Assembly: GCA_963974915.1 (NCBI GenBank)
Contig: CAXBES010000010.1
Location: forward strand, 78,652-142,651
From: CAXBES01 sp963974915
GTDB lineage: Bacteria; Bacteroidota; Bacteroidia; Flavobacteriales; Flavobacteriaceae
Direction: 5' to 3'
Length of the DNA: 64,000 nucleotides
Part shown: positions 1 to 7,970 of the stretch, piece after piece
How positions within the stretch are numbered: position 1 is the first letter of the stretch
Layout of the letters: the number at the start of each line of letters is the position of its first letter
The notes under the pieces: model-generated
Seen by the model: the letters and a program-made list of their open reading frames with translations, nothing else
The model's database searches: none
Told to the model about the DNA's origin: nothing
Translations under genes and position numbers: made by a program

Positions 1-777
1 CCACACATAAAGTACTTTTCCCTCGGCTCCCTTTACAGGAACGGGAATACCCCAATCCAGATCCCGTGTTACCGCTCTTGGACGTAATCCATCATCGATC
101 CACGACTTGCATTGCCCGTAAACATTAGTTTTCCAGTCTTTTTTATGCCCCTTAATGATCCATTCTTTTAACCAGGGTTCGTATTGGTCTAAAGGTAAAA
201 ACCAATGTTTCGTTTCCTTTAAGGTGGGCGTAGCACCTGTAATGGCACTTTTCGGATTTATAAGATCGGTAGCATTGTGTGAAGTCCCACAATTTTCACA
301 TTGGTCGCCATAACTCTCTTCAAAACCGCACTTCGGACAAGTACCAATTATAAATCTATCTGCTAAAAACTGATTTGCTTCGGCATCATAAAGTTGCTCG
401 GTAACTTCTTCTATAAATTTCCCGTTGTGGTATAAGTTCTCAAAAAACTGAGATGCGGTGTCGTGATGGATCTTCGCAGAAGTACGCGAATAGTTATCGA
501 AACTAATTCCGAAGTCTTCAAAAGACTGCTTAATAATAGCGTGATATTTATCGACAACCTGCTGAGGCGAAATACCCTCTTTTTTTGCCTTAATAGTAAT
601 AGGAACACCGTGTTCGTCACTTCCACAAACAAAAGCGACATCTTTTTTTTGCAATCGCTGATACCTCGCATAAATATCTGCAGGCACATAAACCCCCGCC
701 AAATGCCCAATATGGACTGGTCCGTTGGTATATGGCAGCGCAGCGGTAATCGTATATCTTTTTGGATCTTGACTCAT
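1..777 (-). CDS. metG: Methionine--tRNA ligase, N-terminal part (runs off the window)
   Basis: Charges tRNA-Met with methionine in the cytosol. The visible 259 codons begin MSQDPKRYTITAALPY and carry the class I signature PVHIGHL near residue 20, the GSDEHG motif, and a zinc-knuckle region with two Cys pairs (TCPKCGF and CENCG). They end inside the DWGIPVP...LYVW segment typical of the catalytic domain. The KMSKS loop and anticodon-binding domain would lie beyond base 1. The start is the ATG at 775-777, which gives the family's usual N-terminus. Partial only because of the window edge; I see no damage. Confidence 0.97.
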   Translation of the reverse strand, partial: MSQDPKRYTITAALPYTNGPVHIGHLAGVYVPADIYARYQRLQKKDVAFVCGSDEHGVPITIKAKKEGISPQQVVDKYHAIIKQSFEDFGISFDNYSRTSAKIHHDTASQFFENLYHNGKFIEEVTEQLYDAEANQFLADRFIIGTCPKCGFEESYGDQCENCGTSHNATDLINPKSAITGATPTLKETKHWFLPLDQYEPWLKEWIIKGHKKDWKTNVYGQCKSWIDDGLRPRAVTRDLDWGIPVPVKGAEGKVLYVW

Positions 778-869
778 AATTTTCTTTGAGAACCTATCAG
801 TTTCTGTTAGGCAAGTGCAAAAATAAGGATTTTATTTTCTGCTGAGTTTTTAATCCAATCGAATTTTTT

Positions 870-1027
870 GGGCGTTACCCAGACCTGCCTGCCGGAAGGC
901 AAGCGCTCGCCATCCATCTTCGATATAGTTTTGGCGTTTACAGACTCGGTCTGGGTCGGGCTTTCAGGCTTACACGCCCGCCCGCCGAAGCGTGCGAAGT
1001 CGGGTAAGCTACTTCAATCCCTAACGC
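870..1027 (+). repeat. Dispersed intergenic element, copy 1 (GGGCGTT...CCCTAACGC)
   Basis: This is a GC-rich block in an AT-rich gap between metG and the DUF1501 gene. It begins GGGCGTT, contains GGTCGGGCTTTC and ends ACTTCAATCCCTAACGC. The same ends recur at 51174-51267 (opposite strand) and 62289-62373. The interior holds several inverted repeats, including a CCTGCCTGCCGG half-palindrome at about 884-895. An 80-codon open frame crosses it but has no protein-like character. From memory, similar elements are scattered through flavobacterial genomes; I infer a non-coding repeat of unknown function. Confidence 0.65.
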
Positions 1028-1035
1028 AAATCCCT

Positions 1036-2655
1036 TTATTTTATCAAAATCGACTTACTGTAGAATTGTCCGCTAACCGCAATACGATAGACGTATTGCC
1101 CATACGATAATCGTGTTTTAGCCTTTGCCTTCACATCTATTTTATGTTTTCCCGGGAAAAGGATCTCATTGGTAAGTGTAGCAATTTCCCTACCCATAAT
1201 ATCGTAAAGCTTAACATCCACATTTGCCGTAAAGGGCATGTTCATCTCAATATAAGTGCTGTGGTTATCGTAAGTTGCGGTATGTGCAAAACGAGTAACA
1301 TCGTTAAAATCTATAGTTGAAAGTGTCTCGCAACTAAAGCCAAGGTCTAAGTTTTGGTAGTTCTGATTGAGTAAAATTAGATCGATCACAGATTGGTCTA
1401 AACAAAACCAGTCTGTTAGAACTGAAGAATAAACATCCCTGAAATCTGAGGTAGGGATCAGGTTATCGTTATTGTCCCAGGTAGATAGATCGGGATGTTG
1501 CCCAACAAAACCACTTCCTTGAAGGCCTTCGCCAAAGAGCATTACCGGGGAGGCAGCACCGTGATCGGTTCCATTAGATCCATTTTCATAGGGTCTGCGA
1601 CCAAATTCGGAAATGGTCATAGACAAAACCTTATCCTGCATTCCTGTTGCAGAAAGATCGTCGTAGAAGTTTTTTATCGAATTGGAAAGATCTTCCAAAA
1701 TAGCCCTGTGGTTGTCCGGCTGATTGGCATGCGTATCGAACCCATCTAAAGTAACCATATATACTTTTGTACCCAAACCACCTTTAATCATTCTCGCTAC
1801 AATGGCTAACTGACTGGCGAGTTGTTCGTCGCCATAGGAAACCGTATTATTCGAAGATAGATAAGCATCATTGATCACCTGTGAATACGTAAAAGTAGTA
1901 TTGGCCGTTGATCGCATAAATAAAAGTTTGTCTCCATACACACAATCGGGAATGTCTAATACATCATGGAGAGTTCCATTTGCAGCTACACTGGCTAGCT
2001 GATCCGGATTTGCGACCGAAAATGCATAATTACTGTTCTCTCCTTCAAAAACGAGATTGCCAATACTTCCAATCTGAATTGCCGGCGGAATTGCCGGGGG
2101 ATTTATTAGATAATCGGGATAGAGGTCTTCAAAGTAACGGCCCCACCATCCGGTTGGTTCAAAATTAATGTCTTCGGTGGATGCCCAAATTTCAGAAGAA
2201 CGAAAATGTGACAAATTTTGTTGCGGGTAACCAACACCATGTACCACTTTCATTTGTCCGTCACCCCACATACTTTCAAGAGCATTCATATAATTGGGAA
2301 TCCCGAAGTCTGCATTTAAGTTTATCAAGTCGTTTTGTTGGTGTCTTATGGTAGGTCTTAAATTAGCGTAAGTTCCGTAGTCATATACAGGCACAATGGT
2401 ATTAAGTCCGTCATTTCCACCTTTAAGCCGTATGATCACAAGAATATTATCATTTTCTGCCTCTGCCAATGCCACAGACAGTGGTGATGGCTTTGTAGCC
2501 GATACTGCAGCCTGCCCAAGCATCATACTTCCGGCACCTGCTAGTCCGAGTGCTTGTATAAACGAACGTCTGTTCCATGCGGCATGTTCTTGATCGTGAA
2601 TATGCTTTTCGTCTTTAGACGATTCTTTTTTCGGAATATTGTGGTTATTACACAT
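1036..2655 (-). CDS. DUF1501 domain protein with Tat-like signal and T9SS C-terminal sorting domain
   Basis: A secreted protein of the DUF1501 (alkaline-phosphatase-like fold) family, of unknown substrate. Near residues 28-50 it has a twin-arginine-like signal (RRSFIQALGLAGAG). The DUF1501 core follows, with GGNDGLNTIVP, the VTLDGFDTHANQ segment and EFGRRPYENGSNGTDHG. The last ~75 residues form a type A T9SS sorting domain (KLYDIMGREI, GQYVYRI, ending KSILIK). I chose the ATG at 2655, 7 nt after the stop of the upstream DUF1800 gene, over a start 13 codons earlier that would overlap that gene. DUF1800-DUF1501 pairs are conserved in Bacteroidota and Planctomycetota. The function is inferred only as cell-surface or secreted. 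Confidence 0.9.
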   Translation of the reverse strand: MCNNHNIPKKESSKDEKHIHDQEHAAWNRRSFIQALGLAGAGSMMLGQAAVSATKPSPLSVALAEAENDNILVIIRLKGGNDGLNTIVPVYDYGTYANLRPTIRHQQNDLINLNADFGIPNYMNALESMWGDGQMKVVHGVGYPQQNLSHFRSSEIWASTEDINFEPTGWWGRYFEDLYPDYLINPPAIPPAIQIGSIGNLVFEGENSNYAFSVANPDQLASVAANGTLHDVLDIPDCVYGDKLLFMRSTANTTFTYSQVINDAYLSSNNTVSYGDEQLASQLAIVARMIKGGLGTKVYMVTLDGFDTHANQPDNHRAILEDLSNSIKNFYDDLSATGMQDKVLSMTISEFGRRPYENGSNGTDHGAASPVMLFGEGLQGSGFVGQHPDLSTWDNNDNLIPTSDFRDVYSSVLTDWFCLDQSVIDLILLNQNYQNLDLGFSCETLSTIDFNDVTRFAHTATYDNHSTYIEMNMPFTANVDVKLYDIMGREIATLTNEILFPGKHKIDVKAKAKTRLSYGQYVYRIAVSGQFYSKSILIK

Positions 2656-2662
2656 GATGTTG

Positions 2663-4132
2663 CTATTTAAGTTGAAATTCAGGCATTGTTGCAATATGCT
2701 TTAATAAGAGGGAAACCTGATAGGGCGCTGAAGACCAACTAAGATTCCACAGTCCCTGGTCGTAATAATTTTGCGGCACATCCCATTTGAAGATATCTGT
2801 GGCGACCGTGTAATCATTTGCGGTATGTAGTGTTTTCGACATGAAATGATCTACCATGACCTGAGTGATATACGCAGGGTCGTTACTATCGTTAGAAAGT
2901 TCACGAGCGAGATCGACAAAAGAGAACTCATACCCTTCGTTAAAAAGGTAATCTATGTACAATTCAAAGATCGCCCAACGGCCGGTAAGCGTAGAAGTAT
3001 TGATCCAGGACTCGTCACGTTGCCATCCCGAAACATCTAGCGGATCGAAAATATCTTGTCCCATCAAGCTGTTGTAATAGATAAATGCATCAATGATGGT
3101 ATTGTCGTAAAAAAACTGGGTTTCTTTTAAATAGGACAGGGTAGAGTCGTACGGACTCTTTATTACAACACCCAATGCACGCTCATCGAAGAAATGTTCA
3201 CTTTTAAAAAGTTGTTTTAAAACCGGAACCAATTCAAAGTTGTTATTGATAAAAGTTGTTGCAAGAGGTTGTATGATATCTGTCTCGATAATTTCATCTA
3301 CCTCCGGACTCACAAAAAAGCGATATAATTTTTCGCAGATGTAAAATGCTATTTCATTACCACGTTCCTGAAAGAGAAGATCGATTACCTGGTCATAATC
3401 GTAGTTTCCGGTTTGTCCGAAAATAGTTTTTGTACCGCCATCATGAGTACTTGGATCGAAATAAATGACGTCGCCAATCTCATCCCAGTGGTTATATCCT
3501 GTGAGTGCTCGAGCGGTTTCGGTGATATCGTTTTCGGTATAGCCATTTCCTTCACCTAAAGTAAAAAGCTCATAAAGTTCACGCGCATAATTTTCGTTTG
3601 GGTTAAAATCGGTGTTTTCAAAACCATTTAAGTAAATAAGCATGGCGGAGGAAATACCAATGGCTCGTGTAAACTCTTTAAAATTACCCAGGGCATGCGT
3701 TTGCAGGATGTTGTAATACTGAAATAAATACGGGGAATGCCCATAAACTTCTAATTCAGTAACAAAATGATTAGACCAGAAAAAAGCTAATCGGCCCCTT
3801 AGGCCTTCATTTAAAAAATCATTGACGGCTTGAATTCTCCATTCTTGTGTAAAGAGTGGGTTTTCGTCATTATAATTGCTATAGTCGTTAAAGGACCAGT
3901 ACCCCCAATACGGAGCAGGAGTAGTTGGAAGGTTATACGCAGTATCTACAAGATCATCAATTAGCTCTCCCGGAGTTAGCGCAAGTGTCGCATCTACCGT
4001 GGCAATTGATGCTCCAAAACTGAGTCTTCTAAAAACATGATTAATTTTGGCAGTATTCCATGGATTCTGTGCAGTAGGATTATAGGTCGCTAAGGTAGAA
4101 GCATTGCAGGAGGAGTTTGCAAGTGTTTCCAT
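2663..4132 (-). CDS. DUF1800 family protein
   Basis: A 489-residue member of DUF1800, a large alpha-helical family of unknown biochemical role. Family hallmarks are visible: INHVFRRLSFGAS near residue 30, NEN(Y)ARELYELFTLGEGN, and YTENDITETARALTGY. It is the first gene of a two-gene operon with the DUF1501 gene, 7 nt downstream. Unlike its partner it shows no hydrophobic signal sequence at the N-terminus and no sorting domain. Either it stays inside the cell or the annotated start misses a signal; no longer in-frame start is evident. Its promoter must lie in the 122-bp gap shared with the divergent ldcA-like gene. Confidence 0.9.
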   Translation of the reverse strand: METLANSSCNASTLATYNPTAQNPWNTAKINHVFRRLSFGASIATVDATLALTPGELIDDLVDTAYNLPTTPAPYWGYWSFNDYSNYNDENPLFTQEWRIQAVNDFLNEGLRGRLAFFWSNHFVTELEVYGHSPYLFQYYNILQTHALGNFKEFTRAIGISSAMLIYLNGFENTDFNPNENYARELYELFTLGEGNGYTENDITETARALTGYNHWDEIGDVIYFDPSTHDGGTKTIFGQTGNYDYDQVIDLLFQERGNEIAFYICEKLYRFFVSPEVDEIIETDIIQPLATTFINNNFELVPVLKQLFKSEHFFDERALGVVIKSPYDSTLSYLKETQFFYDNTIIDAFIYYNSLMGQDIFDPLDVSGWQRDESWINTSTLTGRWAIFELYIDYLFNEGYEFSFVDLARELSNDSNDPAYITQVMVDHFMSKTLHTANDYTVATDIFKWDVPQNYYDQGLWNLSWSSAPYQVSLLLKHIATMPEFQLK

Positions 4133-4254
4133 AGGCTTTTCTTTTAGGGTTGGTTTTTGTTAAAAGTACTGAATAATAGTAATTTACATTATTTATGACT
4201 TAATTTTAACTTAAAAGTTCAATTAATATTCTCTAGGACGTGTAAATTTAACAT

Positions 4255-5157
4255 ATGGTTACACCCTTTTCATTAGCCCTTGGAGATACGATCGGGATCA
4301 TTTCTACCGCCAGAAAAATTACTCGAAACGAGCTTCAGCCTTTTTTAAAGATCATAGATTCCTGGGGCTTGAAAACGGAACTTGGTAGTACAATCGATGC
4401 TGATTTTAACCAGTTTGCAGGTGATGATGTGTTGCGAAGGCAAGACTTTCAGCGTATGTTAGATGATCCAAATATAAAAGCTATTTGGTGTGCAAGAGGT
4501 GGCTACGGAACCGTGCGCATAATTGATCAATTAGATTTTTCAACATTTAAAAAGAATCCGAAGTGGATTATTGGTTATAGCGATGTTACGGTACTCCATT
4601 CTCATATTCATAATTTCGGTATTGAGACACTTCATGCAGATATGGTTATGGGACTATCGCTTAAAACGGATGCTACGCGAGATTCGGTTAGAGATGTTAT
4701 CTTCGGAAGGAAATACGGGATCGAAATTACTTCCGAAGCAAATAATTTAAACAGAGAAGGGACTGCCAAAGGGCAACTTGTTGGAGGAAACCTGTCACTT
4801 TTGTACTCATTGATTGGAAGCTCTTCGGCTCTTGAAACGAAAGGGAAAATACTCTTTATTGAAGATCTGGACGAAATGCTGTATCATATAGACCGTATGA
4901 TGCAAAATTTGAAACGAAATGGTTTATTAAAGGATCTTGCGGGTCTAATAGTTGGCGGAATGAGTGATATGAAGGATAATACAATTCCCTTCGGAAAGAC
5001 TTCCGAAGAAATTATAAAAGAAGCTGTTTCAGGATACGATTATCCGGTTTGCTATAATTTTCCTGCCGGTCATATTCATGATAACAGGGCTTTAGTCTTA
5101 GGAAGGAAAGTGCTTTTGAAGATAGAGAAGAGTAGTATTACTTTGAGTTTTAACTAG
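4255..5157 (+). CDS. LD-carboxypeptidase (peptidase family S66)
   Basis: Removes the terminal D-Ala from murein tetrapeptides (L,D-carboxypeptidase), used in peptidoglycan recycling. At 300 residues it has normal family length. The serine-elbow motif GYSDVT places the likely nucleophile at Ser109, preceded by the conserved CARGGYGTVRI stretch. The acidic motif FIEDLDE (about residue 205) and the NFPAGHIHDN histidine region (about residue 277) supply the rest of the expected Ser-Glu-His triad. No signal peptide is visible, which fits cytosolic recycling. The gene is transcribed divergently from the DUF1800 operon and is followed by yraN on the same strand. Confidence 0.93.
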   Translation: MVTPFSLALGDTIGIISTARKITRNELQPFLKIIDSWGLKTELGSTIDADFNQFAGDDVLRRQDFQRMLDDPNIKAIWCARGGYGTVRIIDQLDFSTFKKNPKWIIGYSDVTVLHSHIHNFGIETLHADMVMGLSLKTDATRDSVRDVIFGRKYGIEITSEANNLNREGTAKGQLVGGNLSLLYSLIGSSSALETKGKILFIEDLDEMLYHIDRMMQNLKRNGLLKDLAGLIVGGMSDMKDNTIPFGKTSEEIIKEAVSGYDYPVCYNFPAGHIHDNRALVLGRKVLLKIEKSSITLSFN

Positions 5158-5206
5158 AATTGAGCTTGGACAAAGTTGTAAACTCTGTCAAAGCGGGATT
5201 AAAAGA

Positions 5207-5224
5207 TTCCTGCCTACGCAGGAA
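5207..5224 (+). repeat. Short hairpin TTCCTGC-CTAC-GCAGGAA before yraN
   Basis: A perfect 7-bp inverted repeat with a 4-nt loop sits 5 nt before the yraN start codon. Its core resembles the CCTGCC/GGCAGG palindromes seen at 884 and 63923, so it may be a short member of that repeat class. Its position could also let it affect translation of yraN. Confidence 0.4.
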
Positions 5225-5229
5225 ATAGT

Positions 5230-5589
5230 ATGGCATATCATAACGAGCTTGGTAAAATAGGGGAGCAGTTGGCGGTCGATCATCTGCTGCGTAATGGCTA
5301 TGATATTTTAGATCGAAATTACATTTACCTCAAAGCTGAAATTGATATAATAGCCCAGAAGGGTAACTTTATCGTTATAGTTGAGGTGAAGACACGAAAT
5401 AGTGCCTTTTTTGGAGACCCTCAGGATTTTGTATCGAAAGGAAAGATCAAACTCTTGGTAAAGGCTGCTAACGAATACTTGATCTCAAATGATATAGAAA
5501 AGGAAGTTCGCTTCGATATAATTGCGGTATTAAAGAACAAACAAATCGAACAAATTGAGCATTTTGAAAATGCATTTTACCATTTTTGA
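5230..5589 (+). CDS. yraN: YraN family protein (UPF0102, endonuclease-like fold)
   Basis: A 119-residue protein of the UPF0102/YraN family, which has a Holliday-junction-resolvase or restriction-endonuclease-like fold and no settled function. Family motifs are clear: GKIGEQLAVDHLLRNGY near the start, then AEIDIIA and IVIVEVKTR (the E-x-D...E-x-K type metal-binding core), and RFDIIAV near the end. It follows the S66 peptidase by 72 nt and converges with the XRE regulator gene, whose stop lies 3 nt away on the other strand. Confidence 0.92.
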   Translation: MAYHNELGKIGEQLAVDHLLRNGYDILDRNYIYLKAEIDIIAQKGNFIVIVEVKTRNSAFFGDPQDFVSKGKIKLLVKAANEYLISNDIEKEVRFDIIAVLKNKQIEQIEHFENAFYHF

Positions 5590-5591
5590 AA

Positions 5592-6428
5592 TTAGTGCAT
5601 TTCTGCTTGCTTTGTCTTGATCAGCCCAATTACTTTATAAAGAAGAACGATCTCTAAGATGATCATTGGAATAAGAAGTACAAACCCAAATGTAGCTAAT
5701 AGAACTGTTATAAATGTGCCATAAGTTACAATTTCAAAGATGCCAGTAACCAGTCCAATTGTACCCAGAGCATGTCTTAATCGTAATATTGCAATACCAA
5801 ATAATACTCCCACAACACCTGCTGTTATTGATTGAGCGATCATCATAGAAGAATATATTTCAGCATCGGTAAATAACGATACGATGTCGTATCCATAGAA
5901 AATGATACTTACCAATATAAGGATAAAAGACGCGATCTTTAATAAGTAGTTGCCAAAGATCTTTCCGCAGAGAATAAAGCCTCGTATAAATAATACAAAG
6001 GATGTAATCACCACTACTTTTATTGAAATATACACCCAAAGAGGATAAAGCATATAGTCATCAAAAACTCTTGCCCAATCTGCAGGAAATTCGGCAAATC
6101 CAATTAGAAAATAAATAATACCTGCGATCCAGGCAATGTTAAGTTGCCGGGTTAAGAAGGAGGCTTCTTTAGTGTCGTCTACTTTTAAAAGCATCAATTT
6201 TTTAAACTCATTCTCTACCTTAGATTCTTGCCTGTTTAATTGTTCCAGATCGAAATCTAAAACCTGCAGAATAGTTTTTACGGTATAGCTTCTTGGGGTA
6301 ACTTCGCCTGCTTCAATTCGCTGAATGGTACGCACGCTAATATTACATTGTTCAACCAACTCTTCCTGAGTTAATCCTCGTTGTTGACGCAGTTCTAAGA
6401 TTTTTTTTCCAAGTTCGGGTTGTTTCAT
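5592..6428 (-). CDS. XRE-family HTH regulator with C-terminal membrane domain
   Basis: A predicted membrane-anchored transcription regulator. With the ATG at 6428 the protein is 278 residues. Residues 1-60 form a Cro/C1-type helix-turn-helix (LRQQRGLTQEELVEQC, ISVRTIQRIEAGEVTP). A linker follows and then about five hydrophobic segments from residue 90 onward (for example GIIYFLIGFAEF and VVVITSFVLFIRGFI). An upstream start at 6470 would add 14 residues unlike the family, so I prefer 6428. The 11-bp direct repeats at 6501-6522 upstream are a candidate site for autoregulation. The target genes and the signal sensed by the membrane part are not known. Confidence 0.85.
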   Translation of the reverse strand: MKQPELGKKILELRQQRGLTQEELVEQCNISVRTIQRIEAGEVTPRSYTVKTILQVLDFDLEQLNRQESKVENEFKKLMLLKVDDTKEASFLTRQLNIAWIAGIIYFLIGFAEFPADWARVFDDYMLYPLWVYISIKVVVITSFVLFIRGFILCGKIFGNYLLKIASFILILVSIIFYGYDIVSLFTDAEIYSSMMIAQSITAGVVGVLFGIAILRLRHALGTIGLVTGIFEIVTYGTFITVLLATFGFVLLIPMIILEIVLLYKVIGLIKTKQAEMH

Positions 6429-6500
6429 AACTGTTCTAAATTTTGATTGATGATGCAATACTACAATCACATAGTTTTACGTACAATTATTTGAAGTGAA

Positions 6501-6522
6501 ATTCACCCGACATTCACCCGAC
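6501..6522. promoter_or_regulatory. Tandem 11-bp direct repeat, candidate operator of the XRE gene
   Basis: ATTCACCCGAC occurs twice head to tail, followed by a partial third ATTCC. The 11-bp period is one helical turn, so two protein subunits could bind the same face. It lies about 73 bp upstream of the XRE start and in the gap behind the TlpA-like gene. That it is the XRE protein's operator is inference from position. Confidence 0.4.
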
Positions 6523-6593
6523 ATTCCTTTAATAATGCGACTTAACGGCCTTTTAAGTGTAGTGATTTTTGTAGAATCAGCGTGACGATCATA

Positions 6594-7922
6594 TTATTTG
6601 TTGTCTATTATCTTCACAACATCTTCGAGGTGTTCCGGTTTAGCGATTATATTTTTATCCTTATCCAGAATGAAATAAGTAGGTGTTGAGATAACATCAT
6701 ACTTATTTCCTATTTCGTTTTCCCATTTACCTAAACCGAGAACATTTACGAATTCAGGAAAATCGAATATCTTATTACGCCAGTCATAAGGTTCATCCTC
6801 AAGTCCTACTGCGATCACTTTATAATCGCCTTTTTTTAAGTTCTTTATCTTATCGTGTAAAAGTGGTACTTCCTTTAAACAGTGTGAACACCCACTGCTC
6901 CAAAAAACAAGAATGTAATTTTTTGCCTCGTCAATCTTGTGCAGGGAATTTTGAAGTGTTCTTCCGTCAATAACTTGCTCCCAGGAAAAATCGGGCGCCT
7001 TAGAACCGATAGAAAGGTTTTTAAAAAGGGTTAGTTTTTCTGAAAGTTCCTTGTCATCAAGTGAATCTGCGATAGGAATCAAGTGCTTTTCGGCTAAATG
7101 GTTAGCCGCGTTTATATTTTCATCGTTTACAAGTTCCTGCCATAGATTACCCAAAAGGGCTTTTTGATACAGCGAATCTGTGCTTTTAATAGCTAAAGCT
7201 ACAGCATCAATATTTTCATTATAGCTAACCTTTTTATCTTTTTTAGTTGAGGTAAAACCTTTAATATAATTTAAGGCTCGCTGGGTTGGAAACCCGGATT
7301 TTTGGAGAATAGGATCATTAAAATCAACGTATTTAAAATAGTTTTCTTTGAAGTTTTTTAAATAGGTTTCGAAATCTAATGACTTCTTTGGAATATACGG
7401 TCTGTTTGCCTTTACAAAATTAAAAGCCAAATACCCGGCAGCATCTTTTTCAAATTGATTCTGAATCAACTCTAAATTTACAAATGCTTTTTGCACATCC
7501 GGCGAACCCTGTGGTGATTCCTGATAAGCCAGACCCACCATTTCCTGAGCTTCACTCATAACCGATTCATAAGCCGACAGAAGGATGTTTTCTTCCGAAG
7601 AATGAAAAGAAAGTCCGTTATCGGCACTAAAAGTTAGTTCAATATTCTCTGTTCCATTGTAAATAATATCAAAATTGTATATCTCTTGTGGCAAGGCATA
7701 TACAAGGCGATATACTCCTGTAGGCACAGATTTATCAAGCTCTAAGGTGAAAGTACCATCTTCTTTAACCTGTGTATTAGCTGTGTAAAACATGTGCTCC
7801 GGCTCTATTCTATAAAGGATAGCCCATTTGTATTCTTCCGCGGGAGTAAAAGTTCCCTTGATGGTGTGTTGTGCATATGTTAGCACCGGGAATAAAATGA
7901 TTAAGAGTAATTTTTTATACAT
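6594..7922 (-). CDS. TlpA-like thioredoxin-fold lipid-face/periplasmic protein
   Basis: An exported thiol-disulfide protein. From the ATG at 7922 it has a signal peptide (MYKKLLLIILFPVLTYAQ), a beta-rich N-terminal region of the kind seen in flavobacterial DUF4369-type proteins (about residues 20-110), a helical middle, and a C-terminal AhpC/TSA-TlpA domain (about 305-440). The active site reads FWSSGCSHCLKEVP, a CSHC redox pair, and STPTYFILD supplies the cis-Pro region. A GTG two codons earlier is possible but adds nothing. A TATATTTG box at 7928-7935 reads toward the gene but lies very close to the start. The substrate is unknown; redox maintenance of envelope proteins is inferred. Confidence 0.87.
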   Translation of the reverse strand: MYKKLLLIILFPVLTYAQHTIKGTFTPAEEYKWAILYRIEPEHMFYTANTQVKEDGTFTLELDKSVPTGVYRLVYALPQEIYNFDIIYNGTENIELTFSADNGLSFHSSEENILLSAYESVMSEAQEMVGLAYQESPQGSPDVQKAFVNLELIQNQFEKDAAGYLAFNFVKANRPYIPKKSLDFETYLKNFKENYFKYVDFNDPILQKSGFPTQRALNYIKGFTSTKKDKKVSYNENIDAVALAIKSTDSLYQKALLGNLWQELVNDENINAANHLAEKHLIPIADSLDDKELSEKLTLFKNLSIGSKAPDFSWEQVIDGRTLQNSLHKIDEAKNYILVFWSSGCSHCLKEVPLLHDKIKNLKKGDYKVIAVGLEDEPYDWRNKIFDFPEFVNVLGLGKWENEIGNKYDVISTPTYFILDKDKNIIAKPEHLEDVVKIIDNK

Positions 7923-7970
7923 ATTCACAAATATAATTTAAAGTATGATTCGCTTCAGTTTATCCAATAA

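Noticed and set aside
411..710. 99-codon minus-strand open frame
   Set aside because: It is another frame of metG, which is clearly coding here with conserved motifs.
868..1110. 80-codon plus-strand open frame
   Set aside because: It lies across a non-coding repeat element and the end of the DUF1501 gene, with a composition unlike protein.
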